From: Roseburia hominis
GTDB taxonomy: Bacteria; Bacillota; Clostridia; Lachnospirales; Lachnospiraceae
Length of the DNA stretch: 64,000 nt
Assembly: GCA_021771815.1 (NCBI GenBank)
Contig: JAETOE010000001.1
Coordinates: forward strand, 62,001 to 126,000
Direction: 5' to 3'
Position numbers and translations under genes: made by a program. Below are positions 56,623 to 64,000 of this stretch, piece after piece. The notes beneath the pieces were generated by a model that worked only from the letters and a program-made list of their open reading frames with translations, had not been told where the DNA came from and made no database searches. Numbering within the stretch: the stretch's first letter is position 1; each line of letters begins with the position of its first letter.

Positions 56623-58138
56623 GAAGATCAGTATCAAATGGAAGATATTTTTATATCTGCTTGTTTTTGTCGGGATACTTCTGGTACTCCTGTGGCTGAT
56701 ACAGATCTGCTATCTGGACACGCTCTACAAGGGAATCAGGACGAGGGAAACGGAGGCGTTCACCTCTGAGGTTATAAGCGTCTTACAGAGTGATTCTGCC
56801 AACATACAGGAGCAGATCGATGCGCTGGCAGCGCAGAAAAATATGATCGTGTATGTGGGGGATGTGGAAGGAAACGTCATCTACAGCGCGGAATATATTC
56901 CGAATTCAAGGTTGGATTCGATGTCGAAGGAGGCGTTGCTCCGCTTTTATGAACAGGCCAAAAAGAACGGCGGCGCTGCGAAGGTGGAATTCGAGGGCGG
57001 TATCAGCAAAGTATTCGCGGATATGGCGTGGCATGATATGCCTGCAGAGGAAGAGAATCCGGTGGGAGAAGGCGATCCGGCAGACATGGATATGCCGGCT
57101 GGGGTCATGCAGAACCATGAGCAGGAGCGGGCACAGAGCGTAATCTATGCGAACATCGTACCGATTGGCGGGGATGACTGTATTCTTTTGGTAAACGCAC
57201 AGCTTACCCCGGTGGACGCGACCGTGAATACGCTGCGCGTGGAACTGGTTTGGATTACCATTGTCATGATTGTGCTGTCACTTGTAATTGCGCTTCTGAT
57301 TTCCAGACAGGTGTCCAAATCACTGATCCGCATCAATGCATCGGCGAAGGAGATGGCGGGAGGCAATCTGACCGTGCACTTCGAAGGAAAGGATTACCGG
57401 GAGGTCGCGGAGCTTTCGGATACCTTGAATATGACGGCGCGGGAACTTGAAAAGAGTGAAAGGCTGCGCAGAGAACTGATTGCCAATGTCTCCCATGATC
57501 TGCGGACGCCGCTCACGATGATTATCGCGTACGCCGAAGTCATGCGGGATCTCCCGGGGGAGAACTCACCGGAAAATCTACAGGTCGTGATTGATGAGGC
57601 GGAACGGCTGACGAATCTTGTCAATGATATGCTTGACATTTCCAAGCTGCAGGCAGGGGTGCTCGAAAAGAGAACATCCGTCTATAATCTGACGGAGAGT
57701 ATCGAGTCCGTTCTTGAGCGGTACAACAAGCTCAAGGAGCAGGAGGGCTATGCCATCAGCTTTTCTTACGATAGAAAAGTCATGGTGGAAGCGGACGAGG
57801 ATAAGATTTTTCAGGTGATTTACAACCTGGTGAACAATGCGATCAACTATACGGGCGAGGACAGGCAGATATGGGTCAGACAGTGCGTAAAGGACAACGG
57901 TTATGTGCGCATCGAGGTGACGGACAGTGGGGAAGGCATCGCGCCGGAGGCGCTGCCGTATGTGTGGGACCGCTACTATAAAGTGGATAAGACGCACAAA
58001 CGCGCGGTGATGGGAACGGGACTCGGACTTTCTATCGTAAAAAATATATTGGAACTGCACGGCGGGCGCTACGGTGTGGAGAGCGGGCAGGGAGTGGGAT
58101 CGACCTTTTGGTTCGAATTAAAAATGGATCAGCCTTAA
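56612..58138 (+). CDS. Sensor histidine kinase of the HAMP-HisKA class, TTG start
   Basis: A 508-aa membrane kinase. TM1 (about 11-31), an extracellular region to about 210 containing an acidic linker (EENPVGEGDPADMDMPAG), TM2 (about 212-232), HAMP, HisKA with His in LIANVSHDLRTPLTMI near residue 296 and HATPase with NLVNNAINYT, DSGEGIAPE and GTGLGLSIV. The only start near the N-terminus is TTG at 56612, inside the regulator gene; no in-frame ATG follows before the first helix. Its stop codon overlaps the stop of the convergent citrate synthase gene. Confidence 0.93.
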   Translation: MKHEKISIKWKIFLYLLVFVGILLVLLWLIQICYLDTLYKGIRTRETEAFTSEVISVLQSDSANIQEQIDALAAQKNMIVYVGDVEGNVIYSAEYIPNSRLDSMSKEALLRFYEQAKKNGGAAKVEFEGGISKVFADMAWHDMPAEEENPVGEGDPADMDMPAGVMQNHEQERAQSVIYANIVPIGGDDCILLVNAQLTPVDATVNTLRVELVWITIVMIVLSLVIALLISRQVSKSLIRINASAKEMAGGNLTVHFEGKDYREVAELSDTLNMTARELEKSERLRRELIANVSHDLRTPLTMIIAYAEVMRDLPGENSPENLQVVIDEAERLTNLVNDMLDISKLQAGVLEKRTSVYNLTESIESVLERYNKLKEQEGYAISFSYDRKVMVEADEDKIFQVIYNLVNNAINYTGEDRQIWVRQCVKDNGYVRIEVTDSGEGIAPEALPYVWDRYYKVDKTHKRAVMGTGLGLSIVKNILELHGGRYGVESGQGVGSTFWFELKMDQP

Positions 58139-59493
58139 CGCTGATCCATTGGTATATATATCTTTCGTTCGCCGACATTCTTGTAGGCCGGACGCATGAT
58201 CTTGCCGCCGCCTGCGACTTCCTCGAGACGGTGCGCGCTCCAGCCGGAGATACGCGCAATCGCAAAGATCGGCGTATACAGCTCGACCGGAAGCCCTAAC
58301 ATGCTGTAGGCGAAACCGCTGAAGAAATCGACGTTCGGGCTGACACCCTTGTAGATCTTGCGCTCCTTTGCGATGATCTGCGGCGCGAGCCGCTCCACTG
58401 CAGTGTAGAGAGCGAATTCCTTCTCGTAACCTTTTTCTGTGGAGAGCCGCTCTACGAAACGGCGGAAAATCTGTGCTCTCGGGTCGGAGAGCGAGTAGAC
58501 TGCGTGCCCCATACCATAAATCAGTCCGGCATGATCGAATGCTTCCTTGTGGAGCAGTGCTGTCAGATAGTGGCTGATTTCTTCCTCGTCCGTCCAGTCC
58601 TTAAGGTTTGCCTTCATATCATCGAACATCCGCACAACCTTGATGTTGGCGCCGCCGTGCTTTGGACCCTTTAACGAGCCAAGGGATGCTGCAATTACAG
58701 AATAGGTATCTGTTCCTGAGGAAGAGACAAGGTGTGTGGTGAAGGAAGAGTTGTTTCCTCCGCCGTGTTCCATATGAAGAATCAGAGCAATGTCTAAAAG
58801 CTTTGCTTCCAGCGGTGTGAACTGACTGTCCGGTCTTAAGATATGCAGAATATTTTCTGCGGTGGAATATTCCTCCTTCGGGGAGTGGATAAACAGGCTG
58901 GCGCCGTCGTGATAGTGCTTGTAAGCCTGATAGCCGTACACCGAGAGAAGCGGGAACAGGCTGATGAGCTGCAGACACTGTCTTAATACGTTCGGAAGCG
59001 TGATGTTATCAGCCATATCGTCGTAGGAATACAGAGTCAGAACACTCCTGGCAAGCGTATTCATCATATCCTTACTGGGCGCTTTCATAATGATGTCGCG
59101 CACAAAACTGGTTGGAAGCGTCCGGTAATGACTGAGCATTGCGGTAAATTCTTTTAGTTCATCTGCGGTCGGAAGCTTGCCAAAGAGTAAGAGATAGGTA
59201 CATTCCTCGAAACCGGAATGGCTGGTGTCAGGAATGCCCAAAATCAGATCCTTGACATTGTAGCCGCGATAGAAAAGTTCGCCGTCGGCGGGTACCGTCT
59301 CACCGTTGACTTCTTTCGTGGAACAAACTTCGGAAATTTCGGTCAGTCCTACGAGAACACCTTTACCGTTCAAATCACGCAGACCGCGCTTGACGTCGTA
59401 CTTTGAGTACAGCTCCGGGTCTATCTTTGCACATTCCTCAGACTTGGCGGCAAGGCGCTTAAGTTCAGGGGTGATTTCACAAAATTCATTCAT
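58135..59493 (-). CDS. gltA: Citrate synthase
   Basis: A 452-aa enzyme condensing oxaloacetate and acetyl-CoA to citrate, the entry to glutamate synthesis in such anaerobes. Signatures: the catalytic His in LDIALILHMEHGGGNNSSFTTH near residue 240 (in part), GPKHGGANIKVV near 280 and the conserved GMGHAVYSLSDPR near 325 with the third-site His. The Asp of the family lies within DFFSGFAYSMLGLP near 400. GGAGGGTTACT precedes the start. The final bases overlap the histidine kinase end by four. Confidence 0.94.
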   Translation of the reverse strand: MNEFCEITPELKRLAAKSEECAKIDPELYSKYDVKRGLRDLNGKGVLVGLTEISEVCSTKEVNGETVPADGELFYRGYNVKDLILGIPDTSHSGFEECTYLLLFGKLPTADELKEFTAMLSHYRTLPTSFVRDIIMKAPSKDMMNTLARSVLTLYSYDDMADNITLPNVLRQCLQLISLFPLLSVYGYQAYKHYHDGASLFIHSPKEEYSTAENILHILRPDSQFTPLEAKLLDIALILHMEHGGGNNSSFTTHLVSSSGTDTYSVIAASLGSLKGPKHGGANIKVVRMFDDMKANLKDWTDEEEISHYLTALLHKEAFDHAGLIYGMGHAVYSLSDPRAQIFRRFVERLSTEKGYEKEFALYTAVERLAPQIIAKERKIYKGVSPNVDFFSGFAYSMLGLPVELYTPIFAIARISGWSAHRLEEVAGGGKIMRPAYKNVGERKIYIPMDQR

Positions 59494-59704
59494 AGTAACC
59501 CTCCTTTTTAGTCGTATCGTCTTTCTATCATAGCATATGTATTTATTTTAAAACAAGAAAATTGTATATTATTTAATGAAAATTTTAAAATTAGGAATAT
59601 AAATTAGTACCTTTTCGAGAAACAGTACTAAAAATTCCGCTTTTCTTTTGGGAAAACGTCCGTTAAAATATTTTAAGAAGAAAAAAAGAAAGAAGGATGC
59701 TGAT

Positions 59705-60118
59705 ATGGATATAAAATCACTTGCAAAAGAGGCAATCGCGGCGAAGGAGAATGCATATGTGCCGTATTCACATTTTCGCGTGGGAGCGGCGCTGCTTACA
59801 GCGGGCGGAAAAATATACACGGGCTGCAATATTGAGAATGCTGCTTACACGCCGACGAACTGTGCGGAGCGAACGGCTTTTTTTAAGGCGGTGTCCGAGG
59901 GGGAACGGGAGTTTGCCGCGATCGCAATCACGGGGGACGCCGACGATTACCTGTATCCGTGCGGCGTGTGCAGGCAGGTCATGGCGGAATTCTGCAATCC
60001 GAAGGAATTTCAGGTGGTTCTGGTAAACACGGAGAGCGACTATCGGATCGTTACACTGGAAGAAATCCTGCCGGGGGCATTTACCGTGGCAGATCTGGAA
60101 AAGGGACAGAAAAAATAG
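59705..60118 (+). CDS. cdd: Cytidine deaminase
   Basis: A 137-aa zinc enzyme converting cytidine to uridine in nucleoside salvage. Zinc-site cysteines are in NCAERTAFF (with catalytic Glu) near residue 52 and PCGVCRQVM near residue 85; YVPYSHFRVGAAL and GCNIENAAY are canonical. Tetrameric short type. GAAGGATGCTGAT precedes ATG at 59705; the ORF extends upstream to 59648 in a lysine-rich stretch without a ribosome binding site. Confidence 0.96.
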   Translation: MDIKSLAKEAIAAKENAYVPYSHFRVGAALLTAGGKIYTGCNIENAAYTPTNCAERTAFFKAVSEGEREFAAIAITGDADDYLYPCGVCRQVMAEFCNPKEFQVVLVNTESDYRIVTLEEILPGAFTVADLEKGQKK

Positions 60119-60244
60119 AATATGACAAAATATTCACAAAGTTTTAAAGTTTAGGCTATACATTTCAAAAATTATTTAGTATAATAATAAGCGGTAAATT
60201 ATACATAGATAATTTATAAATGAAAAGGAAAGAGGTAATAAAAG

Positions 60245-61849
60245 ATGTCAATGGTTAATTTGGAAAAGTACGGCATTACCGGAGCGACTGAAGTCGTGCA
60301 CAATCCTTCTTATGAAGTATTGTTCGAAGAAGAGACCAAGGCTGGTTTAGATGGCTATGAAGTAGGACAGGAGACTGAGCTTGGCGCGGTTAATGTTATG
60401 ACAGGTATCTACACAGGTCGTTCTCCGAAAGACAAGTATATCGTTATGGACGACAACTCTAAGGATACGGTATGGTGGACTTCGGATGAGTACAAGAATG
60501 ACAATCATCCGATTTCCGAGGATGTATGGAATACGTTAAAGGAGATCGCAAAGAAAGAACTCTCCAATAAGAGATTATTTGTTGTAGATGCATTCTGTGG
60601 TGCTAACAAAGATACCAGAATGGCAATCCGTTTTATCGTTGAGGTGGCTTGGCAGGCTCACTTTGTTGCAAACATGTTTATCAGACCGACCGCTGAGGAG
60701 CTTGAGAACTTCGAGCCGGATTTTGTTGTTTACAATGCTTCCAAAGCAAAGGTTGACAACTACAAAGAGTTAGGTCTTAATTCAGAGACGGCAGTAGCAT
60801 TCAACATCACAAGCAAAGAGCAGGTAATCTTAAATACCTGGTACGGCGGAGAGATGAAGAAGGGTCTGTTCTCCATGATGAACTACTATCTGCCGTTAAA
60901 GGGCATCGCTGCTATGCACTGCTCCGCAAACACAGATATGAACGGTGAGAACACCGCTATTTTCTTCGGTCTTTCAGGAACAGGCAAGACTACATTGTCC
61001 ACTGACCCGAAGCGTCTTCTGATCGGCGACGACGAGCACGGCTGGGATGATAACGGCGTATTCAACTTCGAGGGCGGCTGCTATGCGAAGGTTATCAATC
61101 TGGACAAGGAATCAGAGCCGGATATCTACAATGCGATCAAGCGCAACGCGCTTCTTGAGAACGTTACGGTAGATGCGAACGGAAAGATCGACTTCGATGA
61201 CAAGAGCGTGACTGAGAATACGCGTGTTTCTTATCCGATCGATCATATTACAAATATTGTACGTCCTGTTTCGGCAGCTCCGGCAGCAAAGAACGTTATT
61301 TTCCTGTCCGCAGATGCGTTTGGCGTACTTCCGCCGGTTTCCATTCTGACACCGGAGCAGACAAAGTATTACTTCTTATCCGGATTTACCGCAAAGCTTG
61401 CAGGTACAGAGCGTGGTATCACTGAGCCGACTCCGACTTTCTCCGCTTGCTTTGGACAGGCATTCTTAGAGCTGCATCCGACGAAGTATGCAGAGGAGTT
61501 AGTTAAGAAGATGGAAGCGAACGGTTCTAAGGCATACCTTGTGAACACAGGATGGAACGGTACCGGAAAGCGTATCTCTATCCGTGATACAAGAGGTATT
61601 ATTGATGCAATTCTTAATGGTTCTATTGAGAAGGCATCTACAAAGACGATTCCTTACTTCAATTTCGAAGTTCCGACTGAGCTTCCGGGCGTAGACACGA
61701 ATATTCTTGATCCGCGCGACACCTATGCAGATGCTGCAGAGTGGGAGACAAAGGCAAAAGACCTTGCAGGCCGATTCGTCAAGAACTTCGCGAAATATGA
61801 AGGAAATGATGCAGGAAAAGCATTAGTAAGTGCTGGTCCGCAGTTATAA
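60245..61849 (+). CDS. pckA: ATP-dependent phosphoenolpyruvate carboxykinase
   Basis: A 534-aa enzyme interconverting oxaloacetate plus ATP and PEP plus CO2. Walker [12 protein letters not shown] near residue 240 and the kinase-2 LIGDDEHGW near 260 are unmistakable, with [14 protein letters not shown] near 50 and [14 protein letters not shown] near 380. In ruminal and gut Firmicutes it often runs toward oxaloacetate. AAAGGAAAGAGGTAATAAAAG precedes the start. A TATAAT (60180-60185) is likely the -10. Codons are strongly biased, as in highly expressed genes. Confidence 0.97.
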   Translation: MSMVNLEKYGITGATEVVHNPSYEVLFEEETKAGLDGYEVGQETELGAVNVMTGIYTGRSPKDKYIVMDDNSKDTVWWTSDEYKNDNHPISEDVWNTLKEIAKKELSNKRLFVVDAFCGANKDTRMAIRFIVEVAWQAHFVANMFIRPTAEELENFEPDFVVYNASKAKVDNYKELGLNSETAVAFNITSKEQVILNTWYGGEMKKGLFSMMNYYLPLKGIAAMHCSANTDMNGENTAIFFGLSGTGKTTLSTDPKRLLIGDDEHGWDDNGVFNFEGGCYAKVINLDKESEPDIYNAIKRNALLENVTVDANGKIDFDDKSVTENTRVSYPIDHITNIVRPVSAAPAAKNVIFLSADAFGVLPPVSILTPEQTKYYFLSGFTAKLAGTERGITEPTPTFSACFGQAFLELHPTKYAEELVKKMEANGSKAYLVNTGWNGTGKRISIRDTRGIIDAILNGSIEKASTKTIPYFNFEVPTELPGVDTNILDPRDTYADAAEWETKAKDLAGRFVKNFAKYEGNDAGKALVSAGPQL

Positions 61850-61890
61850 TCCGATTTTCAATGGGCTTACGGGCAGATTGTATTTTGATA

Positions 61891-61921
61891 ATGAGACACA
61901 GATTTTCTGTGTCTCATTTTT
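61891..61921 (+). terminator. Terminator after pckA
   Basis: ATGAGACACAGA and its exact complement TCTGTGTCTCAT, sharing a TTT loop, followed by T4. Stem 12 bp. Confidence 0.88.
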
Positions 61922-61968
61922 CAATAAACAAAATACCAGAATAATTACATAATTGCAGGAGGTTTGTT

Positions 61969-62649
61969 ATGAGATATTCAATTGAGGGAGAACCGTTACC
62001 GGTTGTAATCTGTGAACTGGAAAACGGGGAGACGATGATCACAGAGAGCGGGGCTATGTCATGGATGTCCCCGAATATGCAGATGGAGACAACGGGCGGC
62101 GGCATCGGCAAAATGTTCGGGCGGGCTTTGTCGGGGGAAAGTCTTTTCCTGAACCGTTACACTGCGCAAAACGGTAACGGAACGATCGCATTTGCATCCA
62201 GTTTTCCGGGTTCGATCCGCGCGTTTAACATTGCGCCAGGTCAGGAGATTGTCGCGCAGAAGTCTGCATTTCTTGCGGCGACGGCGGGAGTCGATCTGTC
62301 GATATTTTTCCAACAGAGAATCGGCAGCGGTCTGTTCGGCGGTGAAGGCTTCATTATGCAGAAGGTATCGGGAAACGGAACAGCGTTTCTTGAGTTTGAC
62401 GGATATATCAAGGAGTATGAACTTGCGCCGGGACAGCAGATCGTGATAGATACCGGATATCTGGCTGCAATGACCGAAACATGTCGGGTAGAAGTGCGCA
62501 CCGTGCCGGGTGTGAAGAATATGCTGTTCGGCGGTGAGGGAATTTTTAATACCGTTATCACCGGTCCGGGAAGAATCTGGCTGCAGAGCATGCCGATCTC
62601 GCAGATGGCAAATACACTGCGTCCGTATTTCCCAAGCAGCAATCATTAA
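61969..62649 (+). CDS. AIM24/TIGR00266 family protein
   Basis: A 226-aa cytosolic beta-rich protein: YSIEGEPLPVVICELENGE at the N-terminus, then GGGIGKMFGRALSGESLFLNRY near residue 43 (in part) and GLFGGEGFIMQKVSGNGTAFLEFDG near residue 120 (in part). This is the AIM24 (TIGR00266) family, with no settled function in bacteria; a trimer of beta domains is known structurally. AGGAGGTTTGTT precedes the start. Single gene after the pckA terminator. Confidence 0.88.
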   Translation: MRYSIEGEPLPVVICELENGETMITESGAMSWMSPNMQMETTGGGIGKMFGRALSGESLFLNRYTAQNGNGTIAFASSFPGSIRAFNIAPGQEIVAQKSAFLAATAGVDLSIFFQQRIGSGLFGGEGFIMQKVSGNGTAFLEFDGYIKEYELAPGQQIVIDTGYLAAMTETCRVEVRTVPGVKNMLFGGEGIFNTVITGPGRIWLQSMPISQMANTLRPYFPSSNH

Positions 62650-62710
62650 ATGAATTTGTCAATAGAGAAAATATATAGAAATTTCTACAGAATTTGGCAC
62701 TAATTTTTGG

Positions 62711-62739
62711 TTGCGAATCGGGACATATTAAAGTATAAT
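62711..62739 (+). promoter_or_regulatory. Promoter of the structured RNA
   Basis: TTGCGA (62711-62716) and TATAAT (62734-62739), 17-base spacing. Start of transcription is expected near 62746. Confidence 0.75.
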
Positions 62740-62745
62740 AAGATT

Positions 62746-62960
62746 AACAAAAACGGAACAGCCTGGGATGTACGACACCCTGCATTTTTGAACCTACATT
62801 TACTTTTATGGGATTCTTATATTCGAAGGCAGATGTCAAGCCACCAGTACCTTCGGGTACGCGAGCAGTGGAAGACAGAAACCGACGTGCGGTTACCCAC
62901 CTGGCTTAGGCTAGGAGTCAAAAACGCAGGAAACGGCATTTTGGGTCATCACGAAAGAAT
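62746..62960 (+). ncRNA. Strongly structured noncoding RNA (6S-like or raiA-like, class uncertain)
   Basis: No protein frame fits. Base pairing: CCTGCATTTTT (about 62779-62789) with AAAAACGCAGG (62920-62930); GATTCTT with AGGAGTC; AAGCC with GGCTT; CCAC with GTGG around a GTACC-TTCG-GGTAC hairpin; ACCG-ACGTG-CGGT. A 22-base single-stranded bulge (GAACCTACATTT onward) lies on the 5' side. The promoter directly upstream and the terminator at 63080 support a dedicated transcript. The length of the structured core (about 200 nt) and its compact branching suit 6S RNA or the raiA RNA of Clostridia; I cannot choose by eye. It lacks the RNase P, tmRNA and SRP signatures I know. Confidence 0.75.
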
Positions 62961-62974
62961 ATAGTAAGGTACGC

Positions 62975-63094
62975 ATGAGATGGATGAGGAACTTAGGAAG
63001 AAGCATTTATGCACAGAAGAGGACCTCTACCAAAGATAATCGACAGAGTACCAAGGAAGATAGAGAGATACCAAGGAAAGAAGCTGCTTTGTAA
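62975..63094 (+). CDS. 39-codon basic sORF in the tail of the structured RNA (doubtful)
   Basis: ATG at 62975 opens a 39-codon frame ending TAA inside the terminator stem. The product is very basic and polar (MRWMRNLGRSIYAQKRTSTK at the start, RKEAAL at the end). AAGG sits 8-10 bases upstream, a weak ribosome binding site. The stretch is purine-rich with three TACCAARG repeats, which could explain the openness without coding. May be a dual-function RNA, or no gene at all. Confidence 0.25.
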   Translation: MRWMRNLGRSIYAQKRTSTKDNRQSTKEDREIPRKEAAL

Positions 63095-63114
63095 TACAAG
63101 CAGCTTCTATTTTT
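63080..63114 (+). terminator. Terminator of the structured RNA transcript
   Basis: GAAGCTGCTT (63080-63089) and AAGCAGCTTC (63098-63107) form a perfect 10-bp stem with an 8-base loop, then TATTTTT. Confidence 0.88.
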
Positions 63115-63185
63115 AAAGAAAGGAAAACGCCGGACGGCTTGCCCCAAGGCGTCATTTTTTTGAGAAAGAATTGGAAGAATCTGGT

Positions 63186-64000
63186 ATGAGAAAGAAGAAT
63201 CGAACTGCTGTAAAATTATTGCTTTTGCTGTTAGCGCTGCTGTTTCTGGGAATTGTGTTCCTTGTAGGGAGAAATGCAGACAGCGAGGAGTATTCCGAAA
63301 ATCAGGTCAGTGTTGCTGAGGTAAAGTCGGAGCTTTCCTTTGGCGTATATGAAAATGAGGATTGGGATTCATTTTTTGCGGCATATCATAAGGACAGTCT
63401 CACGAGCGATATGTTGGCGGATCTTCTTGAAAAACTGGAGCTTACCGATTACATAGAATTGCCGGGAATGACCGGACGTCACACCGTGACAAGAGACGAG
63501 TGGAATCTCGCCTACAGTCAGATTCTGGATCTGCTTGATATGGAACAGCTTGTGCAGAAGAAGACATTACTTCTTCTCGATGTGATGGAGGCGAAGGGCG
63601 GGCGTGTTCTTATCACCAATGCGGGGGATTATTACACGACACTCTTTGATACCTGTTTTGAAAAATGGAATGGTTATGAACTGTACTGTACGGACGACAG
63701 ATGTCTTGGAATCGTCGGCATTTCGGCACAGGAGCTGTCGGTCGAGAATGCATATCTGACGAAGGTTTCGGAGGGAGAGATCACATTTTTGTATAGCGGC
63801 GCTTCCTACCAGAAGGAGATTGGAGGGATGGGGCAGGAAGCGGCGGAGGGAGTGTGCGATCTGGTCTTTTCGGGAGGAAGCCTTGTTTCGCTTCGGATGA
63901 AGCAGGAGATCATTCAGGGAGCGCTGCTTTCCTATGACGATACTTCGATCGAGATCGAGGACTACGGAAAGATTGCACATCCGGGAAAGATTCCCGTGTA
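63186..64000 (+). CDS. Signal-anchored protein, probable SpoIID/LytB-type N-terminal part (cut by window end)
   Basis: 271 codons are visible and the frame is open at the edge. Residues 10-29 are a signal anchor (VKLLLLLLALLFLGIVFLVG), followed by a mostly acidic extracytoplasmic region. The layout (an uncharacterised 250-residue region, then GKIPV leading into what would be the SpoIID region) reminds me of Lachnospiraceae SpoIID/LytB-domain proteins, but the diagnostic domain would lie beyond 64000, so the assignment is tentative. ATG at 63186 is preceded by GGAAGAATCTGGT. Confidence 0.6.
   Translation, partial: MRKKNRTAVKLLLLLLALLFLGIVFLVGRNADSEEYSENQVSVAEVKSELSFGVYENEDWDSFFAAYHKDSLTSDMLADLLEKLELTDYIELPGMTGRHTVTRDEWNLAYSQILDLLDMEQLVQKKTLLLLDVMEAKGGRVLITNAGDYYTTLFDTCFEKWNGYELYCTDDRCLGIVGISAQELSVENAYLTKVSEGEITFLYSGASYQKEIGGMGQEAAEGVCDLVFSGGSLVSLRMKQEIIQGALLSYDDTSIEIEDYGKIAHPGKIPV

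Noticed and set aside
62746-63114. tmRNA, because the tail ORF ends in KEAAL and the transcript is about 370 nt
   Set aside because: No tRNA-Ala-like ends with acceptor stem, no T-loop sequence near the 3' end, and an ATG-initiated ORF is not the tmRNA tag layout.

Overview
The window looks like a chromosomal segment of an anaerobic Firmicute, most likely a member of the Lachnospiraceae. The evidence is the PolC-type polymerase, strong AAGGAGG-like ribosome binding sites, a leuS T-box, the infC-rpmI-rplT attenuator, a GlgC/GlgD pair, a cytosolic bactofilin next to a NodB-fold membrane protein, twin YhgE/Pip genes and small zinc-ribbon/TM2 proteins. Species assignment is inference. There is no rRNA, tRNA, prophage, insertion sequence or CRISPR array. 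Most of the window is core genome.

Left part (1-16.2 kb): a DUF1538 membrane protein (cut by the window edge) lies divergent from a Na/Pi-type transporter overlapping a DUF368 (undecaprenyl-phosphate transporter family) gene. A NodB-fold protein that has lost its metal ligands and a bactofilin follow. Then comes the classic Firmicute run pyrH-frr / uppS-cdsA-dxr-rseP-ispG-polC, covering nucleotide, translation, isoprenoid/lipid and replication functions. It is split by a terminator after frr and closed by a bidirectional terminator after polC.

Middle-left (16.2-27.4 kb): a secreted DUF5050 protein, pheA, then a polyphosphate group (DUF815 AAA ATPase, Ppx/GppA-HD, PPK1, Cof-type HAD). A PHP phosphoesterase, an orphan CheW and infC-rpmI-rplT follow; infC has an ATT start and a leader with mutually exclusive hairpins.

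Middle (27.5-42.4 kb): two YhgE/Pip proteins around a small membrane coiled-coil protein, a 58-aa membrane sORF, tandem zinc-ribbon/TM2 proteins, ilvN-ilvC, a cluster of nested inverted repeats, glgC-glgD, and a leucine T-box controlling leuS, followed by a MATE exporter.

Right part (42.4-64 kb): a 112-bp tandem repeat precedes an AT-rich hybrid histidine kinase/response regulator pair. Next are a LysR regulator divergent from leuCD, an AP2-domain protein that appears to derive from an HNH-AP2 homing endonuclease, an MCP, thrC, and a response regulator with a four-repeat MshEN-like/CheX-like partner. The end holds a classical two-component pair, citrate synthase, cdd, pckA, an AIM24-family protein, a strongly structured noncoding RNA (6S-like or raiA-like, class uncertain) whose 3' tail holds a 39-codon ORF, and the start of a probable SpoIID-like protein.

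Best candidates for something undescribed: the ncRNA/sORF transcript, the MshEN-CheX/receiver pair, the AP2 protein, the metal-ligand-less deacetylase beside the bactofilin, and the YhgE-small protein-YhgE cassette.
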